Source: Diphasiastrum complanatum
Lineage: Eukaryota > Streptophyta > Lycopodiopsida > Lycopodiales > Lycopodiaceae
NCBI GenBank assembly: GCA_029204225.1
Contig: CM055111.1
Coordinates: forward strand, 42,722,815-42,786,814
Length of the DNA stretch: 64,000 bases
Reading direction: 5' to 3'
Under the pieces are notes generated by a model, which had not been told where the DNA came from, did no database searches, and saw only the letters and a program-made list of their open reading frames with translations. Both the position numbers and the translations under genes were made by a program. Of the stretch, positions 22,365 through 33,516 are shown one piece after another. Positions within the stretch are counted from its first letter, which is position 1; the number at the start of each line of letters is the position of its first letter.

Positions 22365-23827
22365 GAGCCTCTATCATTCTTGCTTTATTCCCTTGGAGCT
22401 TTTAAACAGCATCAGTGGTCTGCTGCAGATGTTATATCATAACCCAGAGCAAGTTCAGATCGATCCATCGGGTGGAAATGAGGTCTTGAAACAAGGATGG
22501 GAGAAGTGAGATGAAGTTTCAAGATTGACCATATGGTGGAATATGAGGGAATGAATGGATGGAAAAAAGGAACGATATAAGTATTGTGTGGTTTTCCATA
22601 TCTCTCCATAATATAACCAATGCTCTTTGTACAATTCTCCACAGAATCATCATTGCTCGCCATTTGAAATAGTTTTGTTATTGAGATCGTGCGCTCATAA
22701 CTTCAATCTCTGATTGACGTGAGATTCCTTCAGTTTGCATAGGCCTATGGGATTTCGCTCGTTGATGACTTGTGCTTCGTGTGGCCTCCGCATTTGTAGA
22801 ACAATGGTAGTATATGCTTGAGACACGATTATGACCACTGCTCAATGTACGTTCGTCCAATGAACCATCGTTGTTGGCGTTGGTAGGAACACTCGTTGCC
22901 TGCGTCGGTTTGCATATAGTTTTTTCCTTTGATGTGACTTGAGAGCCCGTCACTGGTACAAACTGCCACTTTGTTGATTAGGTGATGGCGATGGTGAGGC
23001 AATTGGAAAAGTGTGGATATTGTATCGCTTACGTAAAACCGACTGCTTATTGATGATGGCGATGGTGCTGTTGTCGTGAATATTTCATCTTGTTGGGAAG
23101 ACGGATCTTTGTCCCTGGATCATGATTGTAGTCTGATAAGATGCTTCCTTTGTTTCATACTGAGTAGATGTGGTTTGGAACCATTCATAGGAACAGCTTG
23201 GAGCTAGCTTGGGGGAATACAAGTGGGGCACTACATGGTAGATGCTCAGATCTTCGAGATCAGGGATGGCATTGGGATACCTGATAGGGATGGACTGTAG
23301 GATGACATGGGATGATCATTAAGGGGCAACTATTTCAGATTGGATTTGATTCATTGGATAGGACATGACTTACAGGTGGGATTCATGATGGAATCAGGAC
23401 ATTGCAAATTCAAATGGGCAAAGCATGAAGCTTTGGGAGCCAGCTCTAGGTTAAAGAGTTGATATAGATCGCACGGTTGGGTGTAATTAGAGGGCAAACA
23501 CTATGATGGGTGTTTTACTAGTGATCTACTGCAAGGGACACTGATGGCAAGGACTTCATGGTGTGCTCATTTGGGAGTACAAGTTGGCATTACAATAGGG
23601 GCGTCAGTCATTTGCATTGGCATCGATGGGGAGGCATCTACCATCACGGGCGTGGATTAGCTACAGCTTAATCTTCATAAATAGTACTCGAGATGTGTTT
23701 TTGGTTTCAAACAATGCCTTAATGTATCCCAAGTCTCTTTCGGTCCTTCTGAATCCAAAATGTAGGAAATATTCATATCTTTGACTGATAAGTTGATGAC
23801 ATTCCATGCCTTCTGTTTTCTTGAGTT
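22365..23827. other. Unassigned region
   Basis: Minus-strand frames at 22412-22953 lack any family motif. GATGGCGATGGTG is repeated at 22984 and 23058. I see no host gene or element end. Confidence 0.4.
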
Positions 23828-24290
23828 TTGACATTCTACGAGTAAATTTTTTGCAAGTTTTGCGAGTTTCTTCTACCCATGATCCCACAAAATGGTAGCA
23901 CATGGCGTGCTACTCTTTTGATGCCACTACATGATTTTTTAAGAACAAGAATTGTGCTTTGATGCATATTTAAAACTTTGACTATCCATCAAATTTTAAA
24001 TAGGTCCATCACAAAATACTTTGTTACTCTATAAATATAGATTTACTTTTATTAGAAAGAAAGCGTTATTGAAGTTGCGAGTTTTTTATTTTTAAAAAAA
24101 AATTGTTTTTGAAAAAATGACTTTCTTTTTGGAGCTGATTTAACTAGCACGCCTGTGTGCTAGCTGAGTAAATTATAAAATGAAAAAGCTATTCTGACAC
24201 ATTTGAGAATCAAATTTTGAGTAAAAACATTATTTCAGAATATATTTTTCAACCTCCAAACATAGTAAGCCGACGTGCTCTTTGGCTTGG
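23828..24290. mobile_element. Second, shortened copy of the Mutator-like element
   Basis: Collinear with 8960-9450: TTTTGACATT, GCGAGTTTCTTC, CACAAAATGGTAGCACATGG, GTGCTACTCTTT, CTACATGATTTTTTAA and AAATAGGTCCATCACAAAAT all occur in the same order. The right part, including the distal inverted end, is missing. The copy stops near the junction with copia F at about 24290-24330. A GTGTGCTAGC palindrome half is present at 24150-24165. Confidence 0.75.
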
Positions 24291-24333
24291 GTATAGCCCT
24301 CCTCTTCCTTGCGATGGTCGAAGTTTCAAATTT

Positions 24334-26625
24334 TCAGCAAATTTTATAACGTCGGACAATGAGTCCATTCGAGCTTGTTGACAATATCGATCCATCTGTG
24401 AAGGTAGGCCTGTCAAATACCATTCGATTTGCATAACGGCTGGATATTCTCCCACTGATGGATGGTGGAGCTGCTGTGGCATACTCTTCCATTGGCTGCT
24501 TATGCTTGAAATCGTGATACTTGTCTTCAAGAAAGACAACATCACGGTTGATTGAGATCTGACCTGAATCAACATCATAGATGCGATATGCTTTATGCGA
24601 TGTTGAGTAGCCGATGAAGATGTTCTTACAGCTTACTAGGTCCAGCTTCTTCCTCAAATCAGATGGCACTTGTGTATATCAGAGACATCCAAAAACACGT
24701 AGGTGTTTCAAGCTTGGTTTGTAGCCGTAGTAGGCTTCAAACGGTGTCTTGGAATCAACTGCTTTAGTGTTGGAGTAGTTCTGCAAATAGCAAGCCGTAG
24801 AGATTGCTTCTGCCCAGAATGTTTGAGGTAAATGGGCGTTGCTGTCATGGATCGTATAGCTTCCAACAGTGTGTGGTTCTTCCACTCAGCTACTCCGTTA
24901 TGTTGAGGAGTGTAGCTTGTAGTAAACTGATGGTGCACGCACATGAACAGATAGTCCTTCATCTCATTTGATAAGTACTCTCCCCCTGAATCAGACCGTA
25001 AGGCCTTGATTCTCTGACCAGTTTGATTCTCAGCATATCGCTTGAATTCTTTGAAGCAATTGAATGCTTTTGACTTGTTCTTAATGAACATTACACTGGT
25101 AAAACGAGAGTAGTCATCAATGAATGTAATAAAATATAGAGCCTTACCCAAGGAAGGTATGCTCATAAGACCACATAAGTCACTGTGTATCAGTGACAGA
25201 ATGGACTTGGCTCTTCTGGCCTGTCCTCTTGGAAATCTGGTTCTAGGTTGTTTGCCTAGTAAGCAACTTTCACAAACAGATTGATTAGCCGTAGTAACAG
25301 CATTTATATTCATGTCCATGACCATTTTGTTAGGATGCATATACAAGATTGAAAGCATGTTTAGATATCCTAATCTCTGATGCCATAAATTAACATCTGA
25401 CTCACAGAAAGTGCAACATTGTGATTCAGTATGCACAAATTTCCTTCTCTGTAAGCAGAGAGGATTTTCTTTGAATTCTCATCTAACATAGTACATTGCC
25501 TAGTAGTAAACAAAGCTCTATAGCCTTGATCAGTGATCTTGCTAATAGACAATAAGTTCTTTGTTAATTTGGGTACATAAAGTACACCATTAAGCTGTCT
25601 AGTGATGTCATCAGAGAATTGTAGTCGAATAGAGCCTTGGCCTTCGACTTGATGGGAACTGGAGTCACCAAAAAAAATGTACTTCGATTCTGTAGCTATG
25701 AGTGTAGAGAAGAGGTCTTTGCATGGCGTCATGTGCTGAGAGACACCTGAATCGAGATACCATTGATGGGCATCTCTACTGGGTTGATCTTGTACCATCG
25801 GCGCTCTCTCATCTTCTTGCGAATCTCTGACTGTGTCAGAGTTGCCTTGTTGTTGCTGCTGTATCTTCTTCTTGGCTTCATTATGCTTGAGGACGCGACA
25901 GTCCTTGATATCATGGTTGGTTTTTTTGCAATACTTGCAAAATAGCTTGCTCTTGGATGATAATTGGCTGTGCTATTATTGTTGTGGTTGCGATGCTGCT
26001 GGCTGTTCTGCTTTTGTCTTCTTGTCCTTGAAGTCTTTCTTCTTCTTGAACTGTTGCTTGGTTGAGTAGAGTGCCATGGATTTGGTACTTGTTGATGTGG
26101 ACAAGCTTTTCCTCCTGACTTCTTCCTACAACAGACTTGCTGTTAATTTTTGTAGAGACAGCACAAGAGTGTTGCTAAGAAGCAACTCTAAATTGTCATA
26201 GGAGGATGGAAGACTGGCAAGAAGAGACATGATAGAGTCTTCTTCTGATATAGGTGATCCTATTGCAGCCAGTTGGTTTAGCAACTGTTTGAACTCGTTC
26301 AGACGGTCGCGTACTGAGGTGCCTTCACTCATTCTGAGTGTCAGCATCTTCTTCCTCAAGAAGAGACTTGTAAGGATATCCCACGCTTCTTTGGAGGTGG
26401 TGCTGTTTGACACATGAGCAATCTGAGTGTCCTTCAGATTCAGGCATACAATGGCAAGTGCTTTTCCATCCTTTGCTTCCCATGTTGGAAGCAATTCAGG
26501 TTCTACCGGCTTGGGTATTGAACCATTTACGTACCCCCACAGCTCTTTCTCGATCAGGATAATCCTCATCTTGAACTTCCACATGTGGAAGTCATCTCCG
26601 TTGAATTTGTTGATCAAGCGGATCC
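24334..26625 (-). pseudogene. Copia F gag, protease, integrase; truncated
   Basis: Read right to left: gag (UBN2) at 26625-26126 (FNGDDFHMWKFKMRI, WDILTSLFLRKKML), a CCHC knuckle near 25950-25890 (FCKYCKKTNHDIKDC), protease with DSGVSQHM near 25750, GAG-pre-integrase (LWHQRLGYLNMLS) near 25370, and integrase at 25250-24700 (DSGGEYLS and NGVAEWKN, catalytic Glu kept). The C-terminal IN region ends near 24450. Frameshifts occur near 25900, 25380 and 24880. RT and RNase H are gone. The right side is cut by a CACTA element that enters near the gag start. Very similar copies are at 48.9-49.7 kb and 51.7-53.8 kb. Confidence 0.88.
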
Positions 26626-26639
26626 ACTACAAGAAAAGG

Positions 26640-27210
26640 TGACAAAATTTGCGAAAAAAAAATTTCCGCGATTTTTTTTGGTCAAAATTGTGGAAAGTCA
26701 AAAAATTGCGAAATTTTTTTTCTCAATTTATACCGTTATGGTAGAAATTGTAGAGAATCATCCGCAATTTCTACCATCATGGCAGAAATTGCGGAAAAAA
26801 TTGCATTTTTTGTCGTCATCACAGAATTTGCGGAAAAAAGTGTGAAAAAGATTTTTCGCAATTTTTTGGTCATGGCCAAAATTGCGAAAAATGTTTTCGC
26901 GGAAGAAATTGTAGAAAACATTGAATAAAATTTTTCGCAATTTCTCCCGTCGTGGTAAAAATTGCAGACAAATTTGTGGAAACATTTTTTTGCAATTTTT
27001 AGGCCATGGCAGAAATTGCGAAAAATGTTTCAGCGGCAGAAATTGCAAAAAAAATTGTAGAAAGTTTTCCACAATTTTTCTCATCGTGGTTGAAATTGCA
27101 GACAAAATTGCAAAAAAATTTTTTTTGCATTTTTTAGGCCATGGCAGAAATTGCAGAAAACTTTCCGCGGTTGAAATTGCAGAAAAAATTTCGAATTGCT
27201 TGGCGCGTCG
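26640..27210. repeat. CACTA left subterminal repeat array
   Basis: Motifs such as AAATTGCGGAAAA, TTTTTCGCAATTT and GGCAGAAATTGC recur in both orientations at about 20-40 bp spacing. CACTA elements carry such arrays as transposase binding sites. The open frames on both strands are by-products of the repeat. Confidence 0.85.
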
Positions 27211-27330
27211 CGGTTTCTTTTCATTTCGATTTTCGATTTTTGAGCGCGAAGAGGAGGATATTTTTGCACCTAGCGATGGTGCTGCTCTCTATGGCTCTTC
27301 TAATGATGCTTGATCTTTCTTATGCTTTTT

Positions 27331-27632
27331 TGTCATAGCCAAGCTCTCTACCTTTTCCCCATAGCCAGGTCTTGGAGAAAAAGTGGAGCATTGGACAAAA
27401 AGGTGAGCACCATAGCCAACATTCAAAAGTTTACTTGTTTTTCTTTAATACATTTGTGTTTATTGTTGTTTATGTTCTTTTGTCACAACCAAAGCTCTTT
27501 ACCTTCTTACCATAGCCAAGGCTTGAGCAAAAAGTTAAGCATTGAACACAAAGGTAAGCACCATAGCCAACATTCAAAAGTTTACTTGTTTTGCTTTGTT
27601 ACATTTGTGTTTATTGTTGTTTATATTTTTCT
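27331..27632. repeat. 150-bp tandem duplication in the CACTA interior
   Basis: Two units begin TGTCATAGCC (27331) and TGTCACAACC (27481) and share CACCATAGCCAACATTC plus AAAAGTTTACTTG. They differ at about one base in ten. Confidence 0.85.
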
Positions 27633-28020
27633 CTCTCTCATTGACACTCTTTTGTTTTTTTTTTCATCAGAGTTAAAGCTTTCGAAAGCTTGAGGTAAAG
27701 CTATTTAAAAGCTTGTAAACCTTTTCAAAGAGAGCATAAGAAAGCTTTTCAAAAGGAGTAAAGCTATTTAAAAGGGTGTAAAGCTTGGAGTAGGGCCTGG
27801 AGTAAAGTAAGTTTTTTGAAAACCTTGATGACTCTTTATCCTTTTATCTCTCTCATTGACACTCTTTTGTTTCTCTTTCATTAGAGTTAAAGTAGTTTGA
27901 GTAAAGCTTCCTCTCCCTCTCCCTCTTTGTCTCTGTCTGTCTGTCTCTCTCATTGACACTCTTTTTTCTCACTTTTATCACAGTATCCTCAGTTTGGAGT
28001 AAAGTTTCTTGGGGTAAAGC
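27625..28020. repeat. Repeated TCTCTCATTGACACTCTTTT blocks
   Basis: TCTCTCATTGACACTCTTTT occurs near 27635, 27847 and 27945. Each copy is followed by a T-rich stretch, then AGAGTTAAAG or GGAGTAAAG. This is probably an old triplication in the leader of the CACTA gene. Confidence 0.7.
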
Positions 28021-28457
28021 TTTTGAAACAAAGTTTTTGGAGACAGGGTGAGCATTGTTTTTTGTGAATCTTGTTTCTTTGTTTTGTTGAAATATTGTTG
28101 TTTTGTTTTATTAAAATCTTGTTGCTTTGTTTGTGGGTATTTTCTTTCAATTGAAACTTTCTAAAATAATGTGAAGAGCATATGCTACAACTTGATAAGA
28201 CAGCTGAAAAGGGCTTTAGTGTTTAGAGTTTAGATTAAAGAATTTATAGAAAGGGTATACATGAGGACATGATATAAGAGATTTAGGATAAAAGATTTAA
28301 ATTAAAGATTTAGAAACAGTGGATCAGAGGTAAGGATTATCAGAGAGAAATTGAATAAAAAGAGAATAAAGTTTATGTTTAGGTTTGTGGTTATAGTTAA
28401 TTTTATGTTTTATGTTCATCATTGTTATCTTAATTGTAGTTCATTTTTAATATGCAG

Positions 28458-29224
28458 ATGTCTGACCCTCCATCTCTTGGGTCTTCGTCTCATGAAGAGT
28501 GTATGAACTGGTTAAGTAGTGCACCTGCTAGGCAGAGAGAATAAATGGATGTTGTTCTCCAACAATATAGGTCCATGTTAAACTCTCCAGCGGCCTCACA
28601 ACAGGGTAGTCCTCAGAGGCCCCCTACTAGTGCACATTCACATGTACCATCACAGAGGCCCTCACCCATACCATCATAGAGGCCCTCACCACATAGGTCC
28701 ACTCCTCAGACCTCCACACCTCGCGTTGCTAGGTCAGCACCACGTAAGAGTCATTTAGGTGGTTGTTTTTTTGCTTGTGGAGGTGACGATGATTTTGAGG
28801 AGCCTAGATATAGAGATGACTCACTCATGCGTGACGCACCACCACCTGATTACAACGCCCCACTTGCTAGAGCCGATCCAATATTATATGACATTGATAC
28901 GTCCAGGGCTATAGTTGAGGATGTTAAGGGGAAGGAGGTCCTAGCTTATATGAGAGAGCTCTGTCATGGGGCATTTGATAGGAATATGTTTAGAGACTGG
29001 AGGGTTGTCCCTATCACTGAGAAGCGTCGGGTCATAGATGATTTAAAGAGACGATTCCCTAATCCCCTTGAGCACACCTTCAATGATATGATGTGGATGC
29101 TCATGTTGATGAAGGCCAAGTTGGATCTACATTATCCAACAATTAGAAATGTACCAAAGGTGCAAATCGAGGCAATTCGTCAAGCATTGTTGGTACTATA
29201 CTTTTATTTGAATCTCATATAGAT

Positions 29225-29322
<98 letters not shown>

Positions 29323-30343
29323 ATGAGTTTTATTTCATATCACAGGCAGAATATGATTGCCAGTTTTCATCATAGTACTTCAAGGACAAATTGTCATCCA
29401 GTTTTCGTTCATTGAGAAAGAGACTCAAGAACGACATTGATAAAGTAGAGGCAAAAAATTTAACGCCAAAATGTCCTAAGTGGATGGAAAAGGAGAGATG
29501 CCAGCTTCTACGTCAATATTTAAAAAGCAAAACTTTCCAAGTTGTATTCCACTTTTTTGTTTTATCTATGTATTTTGAAACCAAAAGTTGACTTGAATGT
29601 TTGGTCATCTCCAGTTAGTGCATGATTTATTTATCTTACTACTGACTTATTATTCATTTGCTTGATGTGTGTACAATAATTTGCTTAGAAATTGAGTCAA
29701 CAAAACAAAATCAACAGATCAAAACAACAAAAGATGCCGAATGTTGGTCGAGCTAGATATGCGGGCATCAATATGAGACTGGTATGTGTGTATACAACAA
29801 AACTTGCATTTGTATACTCCGATATGCGAAACCTCTTTTTTTATGATGTCAATTATTTTGTCTATTGTTGAGTGCCAAATTTCAGACACAAGAAAAGAAT
29901 AGGGCTCCAAATGTTGCCGAGATCTATGTGGATGCTCATACTAGTAAAGGTTTAGGCAAACTAAAAACAGACGAGTTGGATCCTGACTTGCGGCTGAGAC
30001 TTTGAAGGTAACACCCAACATGAGATATAATAACATATATTTTTTAAAATTATGGTTTAAATGCGTTTAATTTTATAAAATGTAATGATGAACATGTATA
30101 TGATTTTGCATGTACATTTGATTAGCTATGTTTTTTTTTTTTTGTAGAACGAAAATTTTAATTAACTATATGTCAGGAACAAACCTCGATGACAAAGTAA
30201 TGAAGATTTTAGAAGAAAATAGTTGGGGACGAAAGAGAGTAAGAGGCCTAAGTGTCTATAGAAAAGAGATGCAGTATTCTTCCCAAGTAGATGAAATGAG
30301 GAAGGAGATAGAGAGACAAAGTGAAGAAATGGAAGAACTCTGA
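28458..30343 (+). pseudogene. CACTA-associated protein, Transposase_24-like
   Basis: An ATG at 28458 starts a Ser/Pro-rich N-terminus (two in-frame stops near 28543 and 28677). The open part is at 28827-29222 (DPILYDIDTSRAI, FRDWRVVPITEKRRVIDDLK, NPLEHTFNDMMW). Likely later exons lie at 29388-29540 (SSSFRSLRKRLKNDIDKVE), 29693-29780 (QNKINRSKQQKMPNVGRARY), 29883-30005 (KNRAPNVAEIYVDAHTSKG) and 30150-30343 (coiled coil, KEIERQSEEMEEL). The NxxNRxKQxxPxxxG...Y and P...ExxxxTHT...G pattern is that of plant Transposase_24 (Ptta/En/Spm) proteins, thought to bind element DNA. Stops suggest decay, but some may be in introns. Confidence 0.7.
29227..29318. repeat. (TG)n(GA)n compound microsatellite
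   Basis: About 40 bp of TG passes directly into about 52 bp of GA. It lies in an apparent intron of the CACTA gene. Confidence 0.98.
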
Positions 30344-30559
30344 AAGACTGTACAAATGTAGATGAAGATGATAAAAAGTTTATCCCAGGTTAGTTTGCTT
30401 TCTCATTTCTTCTTTCTCTCTCTCCATCTCTTTCTTTTGAAACTTGGTACGGTCCTAGCTATCTACATAAAGAGAGGGAGAGGGAGAGAGACAAAGAGAG
30501 AGAAAGAGAAAATGAGAAAGAGAGAGAGAATGAGATATATTCCTTATTTCAGTTTTGAT

Positions 30560-30900
30560 CATGCATCATGTTGCTGTAGAGGAGGATCCAATGCTACAAC
30601 AGTTGGGTTCAGCTCAGCCTTTATCTACAGTTAAAGAGATTTAACCTCACTTTTCTAAGAGTCTAATTATTACACATGTACTTTGAGACATAAGACAATG
30701 CATGGGATGTCATACTCTAAATTGTGAAAGCCTTATAAAAAGTATGGACCTCATTAGAGAGATAGAGATAAGTTTTCTAACAATTTCATAATTTTTTTTG
30801 TATGTCATGTAGCGTGCAACTATAGAGAAGGATCTGACGCCACGACAGTCATGTTTAGCTCAGCCGTTATCTGAGATAAAGAACTTGATATCGAGGTTTA
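30560..30900 (+). other. Duplicated short coding-like block in the CACTA element
   Basis: Two blocks about 260 bp apart read VEEDPMLQQLGSAQPLSTVK (near 30575) and IEKDLTPRQSCLAQPLSEIK (near 30820). Each follows a pyrimidine-rich stretch. They look like a duplicated terminal exon of the CACTA gene. Confidence 0.45.
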
Positions 30901-30909
30901 GGGTTTAGG

Positions 30910-31195
30910 GTTGGTGATATTTTTTGCAATTTTAGCCAACAAATTGTAGGTATTTATTTGAAATTTTTCTGGCAAAAATTGCCAAAACAATTGCGGAAAT
31001 TCATTTCCACAATTTTTTTTCAAAATAGTGTATAAAAATTGCGAAAAATAAATTCGCAATTTATATTCTATTGCGAATTTATTTTTCACAAATTTTTGAA
31101 ACAATTTAAAAAAAAATTACGAAAATGAATTTCCGCAATCAATTTTTGCACAAAAAATTGCGGAAAAATATCCGCAATTTTTGCCACAACAATTG
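30910..31195. repeat. CACTA right subterminal repeat array
   Basis: ATTGCGGAAATTCATTTCC, ATTGCGAAAAATAAATTCG and related motifs recur in both orientations. They match the motif set of the left array at 26640-27210. Confidence 0.75.
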
Positions 31196-31199
31196 TGGA

Positions 31200-31460
31200 A
31201 ATGGTGCGGTCCATTTGCGGCCATTTCAGGGCATTTTGAGGGCACTTGCGGCCATTTCAGGCCGCAATGGACCGCATTAGCATGAGGGCATTTGCGGCCA
31301 TTTGAGACCACATTAGGTCCGTTTGCGGCCATTTGAGGCCATTTGAGGGTACTTTCGACCATTTTAGACCGCAAAGGAAGCAGTTGCGGTCCGTTTGCGG
31401 CCATTTGAGGCCATTTCATTGCATTTTTTTTTATTGCAATGGACTGCAAGACAACCATTT
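31200..31460. repeat. GCGGCCATTT(C/G)AGG array
   Basis: GCGGCCATTT and GGCCATTTGAGG occur about ten times within 260 bp, with some inverse copies (GGACCGCA). The array is more GC-rich than its surroundings and directly follows the subterminal repeats. Confidence 0.8.
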
Positions 31461-31614
31461 GAGGATGTCACCTACATCGCCGCTAGCCCGCCATTGGCAT
31501 ACACATAGACATACATGCACACAAACACACAAATCCACACACATACCTATACATGTACACGTACACACACCCTCGACTGCCCGCCATCGGTGGGCACTTT
31601 TTACTAGTATATAT

Positions 31615-31616
<2 letters not shown>

Positions 31617-31674
<58 letters not shown>
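31617..31674. repeat. (TG)n(TA)n microsatellite
   Basis: A short TG run passes into about 45 bp of TA. The Tyr/Ile frame on the minus strand is an artefact. Confidence 0.97.
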
Positions 31675-31678
<4 letters not shown>

Positions 31679-31731
31679 AGTAATGATCCAACATGATGCT
31701 GGTTTATATTCGATATGTGGTGTATTTTGTC

Positions 31732-31835
31732 GGGGGGAAGGCCCTTGCCCCGAGGGCCTTCCGTGCTGGGAGGGCCCTTGCCCGAGGACAGGGCCCGACC
31801 TGCACAGAAGGCCCGAGGGGCTGGGCCTTCCCCTG
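31732..31835. other. GC-rich block with a perfect 9-bp hairpin
   Basis: About 100 bp of clearly higher GC content lies in AT-rich DNA. GGAAGGCCC (31736-31744) and GGGCCTTCC (31754-31762) form a perfect stem with a 9-base loop. GGCCCTTGCCC recurs, and a further GGGCCTTCCCC follows near 31823. Function unknown; it may be the GC-rich end of a small element. Confidence 0.6.
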
Positions 31836-33516
31836 CGTAATGACAAGTCTGGATTTTTTTTATCTTTCATTGATTCATGACAGAACATGATAGAACGCTG
31901 ATGACGTTAATGAAGGATAAGAATTTTGGACCACTTTATGGACAGAATCTCTGATGCTTTTATCATTGATCAAAATTCTGGAGGTGCAAGCAAATTCCAC
32001 CTCTGGAGGTGCATTCAAAATAGAAAGAAAAAATTCAGACTTGGCATTACGAAACTTTGATGAGTATTGAGTGTCAAATTTTAGCATAATTGTGTGTTCT
32101 TAGTAAAATATAATGATGTCAAGATTAATTGTGTCAGCTAAGAAAAATTGTTGCTATATGGTCTCGATACACACAAAGTTCACCTCACATGGAACTAAAT
32201 CAGAAGGTAGGTTGAATTCATTCTTATCTTTATCCGCAATTGAAGAATAGAGTTAAGACAGACAAAGGTTTTGATGGCAAAAATCTTTCCAATCCATAAA
32301 ACAGAACAGAAGTTAAGAGTAAGTTGGATCCCCTTGATGGGCCACAACAAGAGCAAACAAGGCATCAATATAAGATTGGCTATGTAAATGAGTGGAGAAA
32401 ACCTTAGTACTACGGAGTTGAATGCTCGTAAGATTCAAGTTAGGAGTGCCCAATCCTCCATAGGTAGAGAGTTGGTTGCATGCTACTAGTTACAAACCAT
32501 CAGTGACAAGCAACTTCTTTAGTGCAAGGGTGTTAGTTGGCTCCACATCTATGGGCTAGGACCTAATCTTGCACGACTCTAAAGGACTCTAAAGGATGCC
32601 ATGAATTTTGTTGTCATAGTTGAGTTGGAGTTGATGTGATTGAATAATGTTCTATGACACATGTGTTGATGCCCAATTGGCTAGCAATATAGTAGGAACA
32701 TGATGCCAAGGGTAGATGGAACCTCACCATGATCACAAATATTGTAGCCTCATCAAGATGCACATAACATGTGTTTCATTCCAACACACAATATTGTCAG
32801 CATGGGGACCATCACATACTTTTACATGAATACAACCTCACATGAAGCAAATAGTATGATCAAAGAGTTTACTTCAATAAAGTATATGAGAAACGTTAAA
32901 TTAAGCCTCATGATATGATTAGGCGTGGGGATCATCCTTGATCACGTCCACCAAGCAAAGCTTTGCTAAAATCTGAGGGAAGAGAGAGAGAGAGAGAGTG
33001 TGTGTGTATGTATAGAAGAATAGTATTATAATGGATAAAGAATGTGAGTGGAGGCTTCACTCGTAATGAAATCAAGGCTGGCACGACCCCACCAGCAATT
33101 CAATATCATTATTATTGCTAGTAGACTAGTATTGGTATTACGGATTAAGCGAAAGGTGAGCGAGCAGAAAATGAACAATATTATAAAACATGGCTACTAA
33201 GCCTGCCTGCTTCTTCATACATGATTGCATTGCATGCGTTGTGTTGTGTATCGGTTTGTAACTATATTTTGGGCTTACATTATACAAAGGCTGCTTCCTT
33301 GGCACTCATCATCGCCTCTTGTTTCTTTTTTTCTCATAAGAACTCGCTTTTGTTCCCGAACATTCTTGCAAATAAGCTTCTGCATCTATCAATCTTGGGC
33401 GATTGACGCTTTGTTGGACAGGGTTTGATCTCACGAGCGGTTGATTTGGATCTTAACTGCCAAGGAAGCCGCAGAGAGCAGGAGGATCTGTTTAGAGTAT
33501 ACTTTCAGGAGCCAGT
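31836..33516. other. Upstream region of the NAP1 gene, no gene seen
   Basis: Contains a short (GA)n(TG)n run at 32981-33009 and AT-rich DNA. The last few hundred bases should hold the promoter and 5' untranslated part of NAP1, but I see no clear TATA box. Frames at 33221-33428 are uninformative. Confidence 0.4.

Larger units (their letters stand above)
26626..31460. mobile_element. CACTA (En/Spm) element; right end not found
   Basis: The left end is CACTACAAGAAAA at 26626-26638, the canonical plant CACTA terminus, placed inside the gag of copia F. Just inside lie many TTGCGAAA/TTTCGCAA subterminal repeats (26640-27200). A matching array occurs at 30910-31195, followed by a GCGGCCATTT array to 31460. 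Between them is a Transposase_24-type coding region (28458-30343). I did not find the expected TTTTCTTGTAGTG on the right, and copia F sequence does not resume clearly, so the right boundary is approximate or lost. Confidence 0.8.

Noticed and set aside
22412-22953. Two adjacent minus-strand frames as a small gene
   Set aside because: They contain no known motif and their order and composition look like random AT-balanced sequence.
30895-30912. Telomere-type TTTAGGG repeats
   Set aside because: Only two units (GGTTTAGGGTTTAGGG) are present. That is too few for an interstitial telomere and common by chance in plant DNA.
31604-31888. 94-codon minus-strand frame across (TA)n and the GC-rich block
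   Set aside because: It consists of repeat-encoded Tyr/Ile and Pro/Gly-rich sequence with no family match.
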